This document shows, piece after piece, positions 8,852-17,719 of a DNA stretch of 64,000 nt; position 1 is the stretch's first letter; every line of letters begins with the position of its first letter. The DNA comes from Affinirhizobium lemnae (GTDB lineage: Bacteria > Pseudomonadota > Alphaproteobacteria > Rhizobiales > Rhizobiaceae). The stretch spans positions 1-64,000 of the forward strand of contig NZ_JALJQZ010000017.1 of assembly GCF_022968395.1 (NCBI RefSeq). The letters run 5' to 3'. Both the position numbers and the translations under genes were made by a program. The notes below the pieces were generated by a model that ran no database searches, was not told the origin of the DNA, and was given only the letters and a program-made list of their open reading frames with translations.

Positions 8852-11227
8852 TTATGCAATGCGCGACTCCAGTAAATTCGCGGTCGTGTTCAGATTTGTG
8901 ATGAGATCCGGCACGGCCATGGGCTTGGAGAAGAGATAGCCCTGTGCACAATCGACGCCGATGGCGCGCAACTGCGTGAACTGCTCCTCCGTTTCCACGC
9001 CCTCGGCGACCACGATGCAGTTCATCTTATGCGAGATAGCAGTGATACCTTCCATCAGCATCCGGTTTTTCTGCTTGATCTCGACTGCATCGGTCCCCAG
9101 CGATTTCACGAAGGACTGATCGATCTTTACGATGTCGACCGGGAAGCGGCTCAAATAACTCAGTGAAGAATAGCCTGTTCCGAAATCGTCCAGTGCGATG
9201 CGGCAGCCGAAACTGTGCAACTGATCCAGGATTGTACGTATTTCCGGGTTGTCGTGCATCAGAACCGCTTCGGTGATCTCTATCACAACTTGGCCGGGGC
9301 TGAGGCCGAAACGGGACGCATGGGCTGCGATACGTGTCGGCAAGCTGTGTTCGAATTGCAGCGGTGAGAAGTTCACGGCCACGTAGCAGCGCTCCATGCC
9401 CGGTATGCGGCATACATTTGCGAGACTTTCGAGCGCGTCCTCCAGGATCTCATTGCCAATCCTGTCGATCGAGCCTGTGTCCTCGGCAACGCTGACAATG
9501 GCCGCAGGAGACTGAAGGCCCTTGCGTGGATGACGCAGGCGCATCAATGCCTCGAAGCCCATTGTAGAGCGGGTACGCGTATCGACGATGGGTTGGAAGT
9601 GCGCCTCGAACCAGTTGTTGGCGAGAGCGGCCTCGATATCGGACTCGATTTCGGCCCTCTGGCGTGTCCGATCCAGGATGGCATCATCATAGACGCTGGC
9701 GCCATTCTTGCCCTCGCGCTTGCGCGCATACATCGCCATGTCGGACCGCTGAAGAAGCTCTGCGGCGCTTTGCGCATGCTGCGGATAGACGGCAAGGCCG
9801 ATGCTGGCGCTGAGGCGCACTGAAGCACTATCGAGCTCGAAGGGATTATTGAAAGCGGCGACGACCTGCGCACAAATTTGCGATGCCCTCGCATTTGCAT
9901 CCTTGCCGGTAATAAGGAGGGCAAATTCGTCGCCTCCCAAACGGGAGGCACAATCCTGCGCTGCAATCATTGGTGCAATACGCTCGACGAACTCACAAAG
10001 GACGCAATCGCCGGCAGCGTGACCAAGCGTATCGTTGATCGATTTGAAGCGATCCAGATCGATGAACAGACAAGCGACTTCGGTCTTGCTCTCGTCTGCC
10101 TCTTCAATCTTCTCGTCAAGCGCGATCTCGAATCCCTGACGGTTCAGTAAACCGGTCAGGTGATCGGTGATGGCCTGATGGTGGTTGCGAATCTCAGACT
10201 GCTTCAGCTCTGTGACATCCGTCATGACGCTAAGCGAGGTCGGCAGCTCGGCGGATGCCGACTTGAGAAGCGTCTCCATGATAAGCACGTCGATTATGCG
10301 ATTATCTGCACATTGAAAACGGACTGTGACACCATGGCTGGCGTTGCCCCCGTCGGATTCCGTCCCACGGTCGAGATAGGCCCGGCGATCCTCCGGAATG
10401 ATGAGATCAACGAAGGGCCGGCCCAGGACATGTCGGCGGCTGTAACCCGTGGCGAGAAGCCAATAATCGCTCACCGCCCAGATCATGCCGTCGGCATCCA
10501 GCGAGAAGAGCATTGCAGGCGTAAGGTTATAGATTTCGGTTGTTTGCTGATGGGCGCGCTTCAGCTCCCGTTCTTCACGATCCAGCTGGATCTGCATTTC
10601 ATTAAAGCTTTTCGCAAGGCGGCCCATCTCATCCTTAGAGCGCCAGTCCACGTGGTGGCGCGAGCCAAGTCGACGCGTCGCTTCGACTGCAGCGGTGAGG
10701 CGCAGGAGCGGGCGGATGACCATCAGTCGGTTGCCGACGATTGCCGCTGCGAACACCACAAAGATCGTGACCGCAAAGATGGAGATCAATGTGATCTCCA
10801 TTCTGTTCAATGCCGAAAACAGCCCGACCCTGTCGTAGTGGACGGTGATTGTGCCGATTCGCTGGACGCTGTCAGGCGCACGGTACATGATCGGGCGCGA
10901 CATCTTTTCCAGATCTTCGCTGCTGTCGCGAAGGTTGCTTTCGGTTACATCGAACTTGCCAAGCGTATCGATGACCTGAACGACACGGATTGCACCTTCG
11001 CCCACAAGCTGCTCGGTGACCTGCCGGATACTTTCGATATCGAGATCCCAGAGCGGCTTCGAGAGGGCCTGCGCATTAGCGCCGATCAATACCTGGATGT
11101 GGTCGTGCTGGCTTTCACTGGCCTGCCTGGAGGACAGAGCGAGGAAGAGAGAGAAAAGAGGAGCGACGACGATGACTAGAGCTGCAGAAATGATCGCGAT
11201 AAAGCGGCTTTCGACAGATCGTGTCAT
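8852..11227 (-). CDS. Membrane GGDEF-EAL protein with HAMP and PAS
   Basis: A 791-residue dual cyclic-di-GMP enzyme. Visible in order: a membrane helix (about 8-30), a ~100-residue periplasmic domain, a second helix (about 138-160), HAMP, a PAS domain (TEIYNLTPAMLFSLDADG), GGDEF with intact RLGGDEFALL, and EAL with FEALMRLRHP, DDFGTGYSSL and AEGVETEEQ. Both catalytic signatures are intact, so it could make or break c-di-GMP. A ribosome site (ggagaaa) precedes ATG 11227. The downstream partner is a lone periplasmic binding protein, which suggests ligand control. Confidence 0.93.
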   Translation of the reverse strand: MTRSVESRFIAIISAALVIVVAPLFSLFLALSSRQASESQHDHIQVLIGANAQALSKPLWDLDIESIRQVTEQLVGEGAIRVVQVIDTLGKFDVTESNLRDSSEDLEKMSRPIMYRAPDSVQRIGTITVHYDRVGLFSALNRMEITLISIFAVTIFVVFAAAIVGNRLMVIRPLLRLTAAVEATRRLGSRHHVDWRSKDEMGRLAKSFNEMQIQLDREERELKRAHQQTTEIYNLTPAMLFSLDADGMIWAVSDYWLLATGYSRRHVLGRPFVDLIIPEDRRAYLDRGTESDGGNASHGVTVRFQCADNRIIDVLIMETLLKSASAELPTSLSVMTDVTELKQSEIRNHHQAITDHLTGLLNRQGFEIALDEKIEEADESKTEVACLFIDLDRFKSINDTLGHAAGDCVLCEFVERIAPMIAAQDCASRLGGDEFALLITGKDANARASQICAQVVAAFNNPFELDSASVRLSASIGLAVYPQHAQSAAELLQRSDMAMYARKREGKNGASVYDDAILDRTRQRAEIESDIEAALANNWFEAHFQPIVDTRTRSTMGFEALMRLRHPRKGLQSPAAIVSVAEDTGSIDRIGNEILEDALESLANVCRIPGMERCYVAVNFSPLQFEHSLPTRIAAHASRFGLSPGQVVIEITEAVLMHDNPEIRTILDQLHSFGCRIALDDFGTGYSSLSYLSRFPVDIVKIDQSFVKSLGTDAVEIKQKNRMLMEGITAISHKMNCIVVAEGVETEEQFTQLRAIGVDCAQGYLFSKPMAVPDLITNLNTTANLLESRIA

Positions 11228-11420
11228 GGGTTTCTCCCTTGCGCGTTCCAGCAGTGTCGCCGGATATCGACGTAAGCTGCTTTGATCGTGGCACGTATTC
11301 TTTAAATTTTACGAAACAGAACGTGTTCGTTCAATCATGGCACGAGCAGGTGTGACCTTAACTTGCAATATTGCGATATTGGAAACGTTTCGAGACAAAA
11401 GCCTTAAGCGTCGGTAAAAA

Positions 11421-11452
11421 TCAAAAACCCGCCCAGCTGTCGCCGGACGGGC
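11421..11452 (-). terminator. rplY terminator
   Basis: On the minus strand a CCCGTCC/GGGCGGG stem (one G-T pair) with an intervening loop is followed by TTTTTG and a further T-rich stretch, 30 bases after the rplY stop codon. This isolates rplY from the GGDEF-EAL gene downstream. Confidence 0.75.
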
Positions 11453-11480
11453 TAAAACTAACTGAAGGTTAGAATGAAGC

Positions 11481-12083
11481 TTATTCTGAAGCTTCAGCTG
11501 CGCCTTCTTCAGCTTCTTCTGCAACTGGAGCAACGATGGATGCGATCGTGAAGTCGCGATCGATCGTCGTCTCTACGCCCTTTGGAAGCTTGATGTTGGA
11601 GATGTGGATGGAATCTCCAAACTGAAGACCTTCGAGGTCAGCCGTCAGGAATTCCGGAATGTCGTTTGCCGGGCATACGAGTTCGACTTCGTGACGAACG
11701 ACGTTCAGCACACCACCCGTCTTGATGGCGGACTTTTCTTCGTTGATGAAACGAACCGGGACTTCAACTGTAACGCGGCTGTCTGCGGAAACGCGCAGGA
11801 AGTCGACGTGCATCGTGAAATCGCGAACCGGGTCCAGCTGGTAGTCCTTCGGGAGAACCGAGATCTTCTGGCCATTGACGTCGATCGTAGCAACGGTAGT
11901 CATGAAACCGCCAGCGTGAATACGCTTCGTTACTTCGTTCGTGGACAGGGCGATGGAAATCGGAGCCTGCTTGTCACCATAGATGACGGCAGGAATCAAA
12001 CCGTTGCGGCGAAGTTCGCGGGAGGACCCCTTACCAACCCGATCGCGCGCCTCGGCCTTGAGCTCATAAGTAGCGTTGCTCAT
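11481..12083 (-). CDS. rplY: 50S ribosomal protein L25/CTC
   Basis: A 200-residue long-form L25 (CTC family) that binds 5S rRNA. The N-terminal L25 domain reads [21 protein letters not shown] and [10 protein letters not shown]; the C-terminal TL5-like domain covers about residues 95-185, and the tail is acidic ([12 protein letters not shown]). A structured leader lies at 12111-12142. prs is upstream on the same strand but is separated by a long gap and a terminator. Confidence 0.95.
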   Translation of the reverse strand: MSNATYELKAEARDRVGKGSSRELRRNGLIPAVIYGDKQAPISIALSTNEVTKRIHAGGFMTTVATIDVNGQKISVLPKDYQLDPVRDFTMHVDFLRVSADSRVTVEVPVRFINEEKSAIKTGGVLNVVRHEVELVCPANDIPEFLTADLEGLQFGDSIHISNIKLPKGVETTIDRDFTIASIVAPVAEEAEEGAAEASE

Positions 12084-12110
12084 GGCATATCCTTTTCGAG
12101 GTTATTGGAG

Positions 12111-12142
12111 AATCCGGGCCGGGAACCTGTCCCCGCCGGATT
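12111..12142 (-). promoter_or_regulatory. Structured rplY leader hairpin
   Basis: AATCCGG and CCGGATT form a perfect outer stem, with an inner GGGGAC/GTTCCC stem (one wobble), 28 bases upstream of the rplY start codon. No T run follows, so it is not a terminator. A role in autoregulation by the ribosomal protein is possible but unproven. Confidence 0.4.
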
Positions 12143-12342
12143 TGAAGGGCATCATCCGACGCGCTTCATCCGCGTTGCCTCCAAGGGTGTCTACGCGGAC
12201 GCCCGCGCTATAGACGATCTCTGTCTGAAGTGCAAGCTGGAGACCTTTCAACGTTCTCTTCGCGATCCCGCCTGATCCAGGATCACAACCTTCGTCATGC
12301 CACCGCCGCAGAATTCATTCTGATTGCAGAGTGCTCTGAGGC

Positions 12343-12471
12343 TTGAGTGTCGAGATTGGTGCCTGTGTTCCTCAGTATTTCTATGAACAGCAAAGGGTGC
12401 TGATCATCATTCGGCATTTGAAGGATCTCAGCGTAAAAATCGCCATGGATGATTATGACACCGGCTATTGA
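12343..12471 (+). pseudogene. EAL-domain remnant
   Basis: A short frame ends in RVLIIIRHLKDLSVKIAMDD followed by YDTGY and a stop. This matches the EAL phosphodiesterase core segment (LxxLxxLGVxIAxDDFGTGYSSL), with DDYDTGY standing for DDFGTGY. About 40 residues remain, the frame stops right after the motif, and there is no ribosome site, so it is a decayed fragment. It is on the opposite strand to the intact GGDEF-EAL gene at 8852-11227. The rest of 12084-12547 contains the rplY leader, promoter DNA and the prs terminator. Confidence 0.65.
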
Positions 12472-12486
12472 TCAGCCCATAAAGAC

Positions 12487-12522
12487 ATTGGCCGCACGTG
12501 CTTTGAGCGCAGTGCGGCCAAT
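12487..12522 (-). terminator. prs terminator
   Basis: A perfect 11-bp stem (ATTGGCCGCAC / GTGCGGCCAAT, 14-base loop) lies 26 bases beyond the prs stop codon. On the minus strand it is followed by TGTCTTTAT, a weak T tract. Confidence 0.6.
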
Positions 12523-12547
12523 GCTATTCGTATTGCGCGGGATTGTG

Positions 12548-13480
12548 TCAGTCGAACAGGCTGGATACGGACTCTTCGAGTGCCGTCCGGTTGATCGCCT
12601 CGCCCAGTAGACCGGCAGTCGAGACGACGCGGATATTGGGAGCAGACTGAACCGCCGTTGTCGGCTGTATGGAATCGGTGATCACAAGTTCCTTGAGTTT
12701 TGATGAACTGACGCGAGCGACAGCGCCGCCAGACAGAACACCGTGCGTGATGTAGGCTGTAACGCTGGTTGCGCCATTTTTCAGCAGCGCCTCTGCGGCG
12801 TTGCATAGGGTGCCGCCGGAATCGACGATATCGTCGATCAGCAAACAGTCCTTGCCGGTCACATCACCGATGACATTCATGACTTCGGATTCACCGGCGC
12901 GCTCACGACGCTTGTCGACAATCGCCAGCTGGCAATCCAGACGTTTCGCAAGAGAGCGAGCACGAACTACGCCGCCGACATCCGGCGAAACGACCATGAC
13001 GTTCTTCAGGTCATAGTGTTCCTTCACGTCACGGGCCAAGATTGGCACGGCGTAAAGATTGTCGGTCGGGATATCGAAGAAGCCCTGGATCTGGCCCGCA
13101 TGAAGATCGAGCGTCAGAACGCGATCCGCGCCGGCTTCCGTGATCAGGTTTGCAACCAGCTTGGCAGAGATGGGCGTGCGCGGACCCGCTTTGCGGTCCT
13201 GCCGGGCATAGCCGAAATAGGGCAAAACTGCGGTGATGCGCCGTGCGGAAGAGCGACGGAACGCATCGATCATGATGAGCAATTCCATCAGGTGGTCGTT
13301 TGCAGGGAACGATGTGGACTGAACGACGAAAACGTCCTCGCCACGGACGTTCTCCTGAATCTCCACGAAGATTTCCTGGTCGGCAAAGCGCCGTACGCTC
13401 GCTCTTCCAAGTGGTACATTGAGGTAAGAACAGATCGCGTCGGCCAGATGCCGGTTCGAATTGCCTGCGAAAACCTTCAT
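12548..13480 (-). CDS. prs: Ribose-phosphate pyrophosphokinase
   Basis: Makes PRPP from ribose 5-phosphate and ATP for nucleotide, His and Trp synthesis. The 310-residue product matches class I enzymes. It has [16 protein letters not shown] (about residues 32-47), the ATP-binding region [26 protein letters not shown] and the PRPP loop [18 protein letters not shown] (about residues 213-230). The start ATG 13480 (MKVFAGNSN) is standard. Confidence 0.97.
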   Translation of the reverse strand: MKVFAGNSNRHLADAICSYLNVPLGRASVRRFADQEIFVEIQENVRGEDVFVVQSTSFPANDHLMELLIMIDAFRRSSARRITAVLPYFGYARQDRKAGPRTPISAKLVANLITEAGADRVLTLDLHAGQIQGFFDIPTDNLYAVPILARDVKEHYDLKNVMVVSPDVGGVVRARSLAKRLDCQLAIVDKRRERAGESEVMNVIGDVTGKDCLLIDDIVDSGGTLCNAAEALLKNGATSVTAYITHGVLSGGAVARVSSSKLKELVITDSIQPTTAVQSAPNIRVVSTAGLLGEAINRTALEESVSSLFD

Positions 13481-13616
13481 TTGGGTCCGCCCATTTTGAC
13501 GCTGGATGCGGGCCTTTTACCGAGGCGGGCCTCGAATGCAAGACTGTTCCGCCTCAGAGGTCGGATTTTTATGTAACCAGTGTTAGAGGTGGCAAATTTG
13601 CCTCAACTCAGAATAA

Positions 13617-14354
13617 TCAGGCGCGATTGTTGCGCCACTCAAGATAGCTTTTTATCGTGGTTTGGCCGACCGATTGCATGAGTTCCGCCGGTACTGAGGC
13701 CCAGGGATCCGCGCCGCCGCGCGAGGGTGTGGATAACTGTCCCTGAATCCGGTTGAGGCGGGCACCTGTGGCGTCCAGCACATCCCAGACGTACACGACC
13801 GTTACCTTGCCGTCATCCTCGAAAGCGGAGAGATAGCCCTTAAGGATATGCCCGGCGGAGGAGTCCGCCGCAGCCTTGATGGTCAGGCCAGCGGCACGCG
13901 CCGAGGAGCCGAGCTCCTTGGACAGAGGTGTCACCGCCTGAACGGGCGCACCGATAATCGGAAGAAAACGGATGCTTTCTGCCTCGGTAGCGGAGGCGGT
14001 GGGGGCAGATGCAACCGCTGCAGCGCTTTGCGAGGAAGCGTGTGGAGGTGGCGATGAGAGCGGGGCGCTCTGGACCGTGCTCTGGCTTGAGGCAGAAGCG
14101 CCTTCAATCATGGCACGCGACTGCGCTTGCTTGGAGTTTTGCGGTCCAGCCGGATAGGAAGGTGCGGGCGGGATGGATCTTGCCTGTGGTTCAGGGCTTC
14201 CGGCCATGCGCTGGGCTTCGGCTTGCGTTACCGGGCTTGTCGGATGCAGTCCACCGCCAACATCCACCTTCGGTGTCAGCGCATCGGATGTGTTGCAGCC
14301 GCAGAGAAGGGTGGCCGCCAGCGGTGCCCAAACCTGCAGTTGGTGCTTTCGCAT
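13617..14354 (-). CDS. Putative lipoprotein of unknown function
   Basis: A 245-residue protein with a lipoprotein signal: hydrophobic stretch and lipobox LLCGC with the acylated Cys at residue 20. The middle (about 30-125) is low-complexity, rich in Ser, Pro, Ala and Gln. The C-terminal ~110 residues (FLPIIGAPVQAVTPLSKELG, GHILKGYLSAFEDDGKVTVVYVWDV, IQGQL) form a compact domain that resembles lipoprotein domains conserved in Rhizobiales. No function is recognised. It is followed by the M24 protein on the strand's upstream side. Confidence 0.75.
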   Translation of the reverse strand: MRKHQLQVWAPLAATLLCGCNTSDALTPKVDVGGGLHPTSPVTQAEAQRMAGSPEPQARSIPPAPSYPAGPQNSKQAQSRAMIEGASASSQSTVQSAPLSSPPPHASSQSAAAVASAPTASATEAESIRFLPIIGAPVQAVTPLSKELGSSARAAGLTIKAAADSSAGHILKGYLSAFEDDGKVTVVYVWDVLDATGARLNRIQGQLSTPSRGGADPWASVPAELMQSVGQTTIKSYLEWRNNRA

Positions 14355-14424
14355 CCCGTTTCTCCTGCCGTCTTCCCGAGAAAGAGAGTAGGGGCGAGGA
14401 AAGGTTCAAGTCAACGCCAGTGAC

Positions 14425-15579
14425 TCATCCACGCACAATGAGATCCAGACTGTATCGCGAAAGGCTACGGGGTGTATCATGCGTGGTGAGGTAGGTCTGA
14501 CCCAGCGACATTGCAGCACCACTGTCGGAGTCCATGATGATCATGTGCACGAACAGCGACATACCGGCCAGGATCTCCTGTTCGTTTCCGGCATGGAACA
14601 TCTGCTGCTCCATCCAGGACGGCGAAAAGCGGGCTCCGAGCGAATAGCCGCAGCTGTTCAGGCGATGTCGTGTCAGGCCCCGCTCATCGATGATGCGGGC
14701 GTGCACGTCGAATACGTTCCCAAAGGTGTTGCCGGGTTTCAGAACGTCCTCGATTGCGAGCAGGGCTTCTCGGCATGCATTATAAAGTTCGCGATGGCGG
14801 CTACTTACCTCGCCGACCAGCACGGTGCGCATCATCGCAGCGTGGTAGTGGGCAGAAACGCCCGCCCATTCCAGCGTCAACTGGTCGATGGCATCCAGTC
14901 TGCGGCGACCTGCCTTGTAGCGGCAGAGAAGTGCGTCTGGTCCAGAGCCGATAATGAATTCGTTGGCGGAATAGTCTCCGCCACCCTTCAGAACCGCGCC
15001 CTGCATGGCAGCCAGAATCTCTGCCTCATCAGCGCCGGGAGCAATCAGACCGAGCGCGGCATCCAGCGCATCATCCGCCAGTTCGGCAGCGCGAACAATA
15101 TGCGCGATCTCCGCGGGGCTCTTGATGAGACGCAGTTCGCCGACGAGATTTGACGCATCGCTTAAGGATGCAAACGTGGAAAGCTGGTTATCGAGAAGCC
15201 GCGCAACGCGGCCCGTCATGCCATGCGTATCGTATTCGACGCCAATCTTCGCGCCCAAAAGGTCCAGATCGCTCAGCAGGTTCTTCAAGTCCAGCGTTGG
15301 ATCCGCATTCACCCGGTCCACCCAAATGAAGATGTTTTCGACTGTAGACGTATGACGTGCCTGCCGCATGTCCGCAGAACGGGTGAGGAGCGAAATGGAG
15401 CCGTCTGCCTTCACGACCATGCATTGGAAAAAGCAGTAGCCAAAGGTGTCGTACCCGGTCAGCCAGTACATGCTCTCTTGCGCAAACAGCAAAAGCGCGT
15501 CGAGCTTCTGTGCTTCCATGACATCCGTCAGGCGCCGAAGGCGCTCGGTATATTCGCTTCTGTCGAAATGCAACGCCAT
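14425..15579 (-). CDS. M24-fold (creatinase/aminopeptidase P-like) protein
   Basis: A 384-residue protein with an N-terminal creatinase-type domain (about 1-150; RLRRLTDVMEAQKLDALLLF, YWLTGYDTFGY) and a C-terminal pita-bread domain. The usual metal ligands of M24 peptidases are not seen: the first Asp site reads LEWAGVSAHYHAAMMRT and the GHGIG site reads CGYSLGARF. Such degeneration fits metal-independent members (creatinase, ectoine hydrolase-like). It is often annotated as Xaa-Pro peptidase; that activity is doubtful here. It ends its run one base from pgeF, in the same operon. Confidence 0.82.
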   Translation of the reverse strand: MALHFDRSEYTERLRRLTDVMEAQKLDALLLFAQESMYWLTGYDTFGYCFFQCMVVKADGSISLLTRSADMRQARHTSTVENIFIWVDRVNADPTLDLKNLLSDLDLLGAKIGVEYDTHGMTGRVARLLDNQLSTFASLSDASNLVGELRLIKSPAEIAHIVRAAELADDALDAALGLIAPGADEAEILAAMQGAVLKGGGDYSANEFIIGSGPDALLCRYKAGRRRLDAIDQLTLEWAGVSAHYHAAMMRTVLVGEVSSRHRELYNACREALLAIEDVLKPGNTFGNVFDVHARIIDERGLTRHRLNSCGYSLGARFSPSWMEQQMFHAGNEQEILAGMSLFVHMIIMDSDSGAAMSLGQTYLTTHDTPRSLSRYSLDLIVRG

Positions 15580-15580
15580 G

Positions 15581-16372
15581 TCACGTCTCCATTATTGCAA
15601 TGGCTGAAATCTGTCTGCCGTAATCTGGTTCCCTGGCATGTGTCGTGCGACGGTAGGAAAAGAAGCGATCCTGATCGGGATAGGTATCGATAGCGAGATT
15701 TTCAGCCCGGACGCCCGCATTGAGCAGCCGCTGCGTCGTGAGCGATGGAAGATCGAACATGGCGTGCCCAGCCTTGGTCGATGGCGTAAAGTACCGCTCG
15801 AACCGCGGGTCCTGCGTGACGAAGCGCTCCACAAATTCCGGGCCGACTTCGTAACTGGCCGGCCCGATGGAGGGCCCAAGCGCTGCGGTGATATTCTCAA
15901 GGCTTGCGCCCAAGGAAATCATCGCGCTGATGACGTTTTCCGCAATCCCGCCGAGAGCACCTTTCCAACCGGCATGGGCCGCACCGATAACCCCCGCCTT
16001 GGCATCCGCAAACAGGATTGGGCCGCAATCGGCAGCCAGGACGCCCAAGATCAGGCCGGGTGTCGCTGTCACCATGGCGTCCGCCTGCAGTCGTGTTCCG
16101 TTATATCGGTCATCCATGATGATGACATCGGTTGAATGGATCTGATGCACGGTCGCCAGCCGTTCCGGTGGTTGCCCGAACCAGGCGGCGACACGGCGTC
16201 TGTTTTCCAGCACCTTCTCAGCATCGTCATGTGAGCCAAGGCCCACATTCAAACTGGCATAGATGCCATCTGACACGCCGCCTTCCTTCGTGAAAAAGCC
16301 GTGGCGAATGCCAAAAGGCTCCAGTTCGGATAGGCTTGGGCTATGGACCGGCGATAGGGCTTGTTGCTGCAT
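15581..16372 (-). CDS. pgeF: Peptidoglycan editing factor PgeF (YfiH/laccase domain)
   Basis: A 263-residue member of the YfiH/multicopper-oxidase-like family. Conserved zinc ligands are visible in TVHQIHSTDV, AADCGPILFAD and AAHAGWKGALGG, followed by GPSIGPASYEVGPEF. PgeF removes wrongly incorporated amino acids from peptidoglycan precursors. ATG 16372 (MQQQAL) is chosen; an upstream in-frame start at 16498 would add 42 basic residues without family similarity. It lies between the MidA-type gene and the M24 gene on the same strand. Confidence 0.9.
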   Translation of the reverse strand: MQQQALSPVHSPSLSELEPFGIRHGFFTKEGGVSDGIYASLNVGLGSHDDAEKVLENRRRVAAWFGQPPERLATVHQIHSTDVIIMDDRYNGTRLQADAMVTATPGLILGVLAADCGPILFADAKAGVIGAAHAGWKGALGGIAENVISAMISLGASLENITAALGPSIGPASYEVGPEFVERFVTQDPRFERYFTPSTKAGHAMFDLPSLTTQRLLNAGVRAENLAIDTYPDQDRFFSYRRTTHAREPDYGRQISAIAIMET

Positions 16373-16597
16373 AAGTTCCCGCTGCGTGAGACGTTGGTGC
16401 TGACGTGTCGTTTTACGGTTCCGGTTCCGGGCGGATTTGATCTGCGCCGCCAGTCTGTTGGTCATAGGCATGCTCGTCCGTGCCGACGTTTCCGGCATGC
16501 CATCTGTGCGGCAGGCGCCATGCCCACTGCTTCGTTCGGTGCGGACTGTGGCCCGGCGGCTGCAAACCTGTCAACCGCTCAGCTCAGAAGATCAGGT

Positions 16598-17701
16598 TCA
16601 GCGCGTGACAGGCTTGAACGGGGCCAGGGCTACCTTGGGGGAGGAGACTGCCATGACCTTGAACAACTCGCCCATCTTGCCTTCACCGGCACCGGCCAGA
16701 CGGTCTGCCGCCAGCGCGATTGCTCTTTGCTCCTGCTCTGCCTTGCCCGAAGCCAGCGCCTGCGCGCGCTGGGCAAGGCCAAGGCCGTAGAGGAAATCGC
16801 CCTGATGAAGGCAGCCGTTGATCTGCAGGTTGGAGGCGCGCGCCACCCGTGCAAGATCTTCAAAATCGACATGGCTGGTCAGATCCGCTTCGCCGGGATG
16901 CGCGAGGGGATGATCATAATCATGGCGAAGGACCGCCTGCAGCGTATCGCCGAAGGAGGTCGCCATGTGGCCATAATCGATGATGACTGCGGTGCCACCA
17001 TTTTGTGTCAGCCGGTCGCACAAGGCCTGCATCACCGCCTGCCGTGCCGGGGCAACCTCATAGACCGTGCCCTCCGGTTCGCCCCCACTTCCCTGTGGGA
17101 GAAGCGTGGGATCGATGGTGGCCATTCCAACGCCGAAGGCCAATTCGTCATCGGCATCGAGGCCCACAAGGCGTTCCCGGAAGCCGGTGCCTGTCTTGAC
17201 GAACTGGCGGATGGGGATTGCGTCAAACAGTTCGTTGGCGGCAATCAGCGTGAAACCGGGCGGGACATCGTCAAATCCGCGATGCCAGTGAACCTTGGCG
17301 GAAAAGGCTTCCAGCGTCACCCTCTGCACGCCACGCAAACGATCGCTCGTTTCCACGAGATGGATCTGGAGTTCGTCAAACAATGTCGGCGCAAGCCGCC
17401 GCACGACGCGCATGATGTCCAGCATCATTGTGCCGCGTCCCGGCCCGATCTCCACCAGATTGACCGGTATCGGGCTGCCGTGCTGCTGCCAGGCGTGAAC
17501 CAGGAAGACGCCGATCATTTCGCCGAAAAGCTGGCTGATCTCCGGAGCCGTGATGAAATCGCCCGACTGGCCGAAAGGCTCGCGCGTCCGGTAGTAGCCG
17601 TGTTCCGGATCGGCAAGGCACAGGGCGAAATAGTCCGTAACGCTGATGGGACCGTTGAGCTTGATCAGGTTCTTGATTTTGTCTGCGAGCGGCGTGGTCA
17701 T
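16598..17701 (-). CDS. MidA/NDUFAF7-type SAM-dependent methyltransferase
   Basis: A 367-residue class I methyltransferase of the COG1565 family. It has DPEHGYYRTREPFGQSGDF (about residues 31-49), EISQLFGEMIGVF, and the SAM-binding loop LVEIGPGRGTMMLDIMR (about 82-98). The mitochondrial relative NDUFAF7 methylates an Arg of complex I subunit NDUFS2, so a role in complex I assembly is likely but inferred. It starts 18 bases after lgt on the same strand. Confidence 0.88.
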   Translation of the reverse strand: MTTPLADKIKNLIKLNGPISVTDYFALCLADPEHGYYRTREPFGQSGDFITAPEISQLFGEMIGVFLVHAWQQHGSPIPVNLVEIGPGRGTMMLDIMRVVRRLAPTLFDELQIHLVETSDRLRGVQRVTLEAFSAKVHWHRGFDDVPPGFTLIAANELFDAIPIRQFVKTGTGFRERLVGLDADDELAFGVGMATIDPTLLPQGSGGEPEGTVYEVAPARQAVMQALCDRLTQNGGTAVIIDYGHMATSFGDTLQAVLRHDYDHPLAHPGEADLTSHVDFEDLARVARASNLQINGCLHQGDFLYGLGLAQRAQALASGKAEQEQRAIALAADRLAGAGEGKMGELFKVMAVSSPKVALAPFKPVTR

Positions 17702-17719
17702 GCTTGCCTCGTCTTCGCC

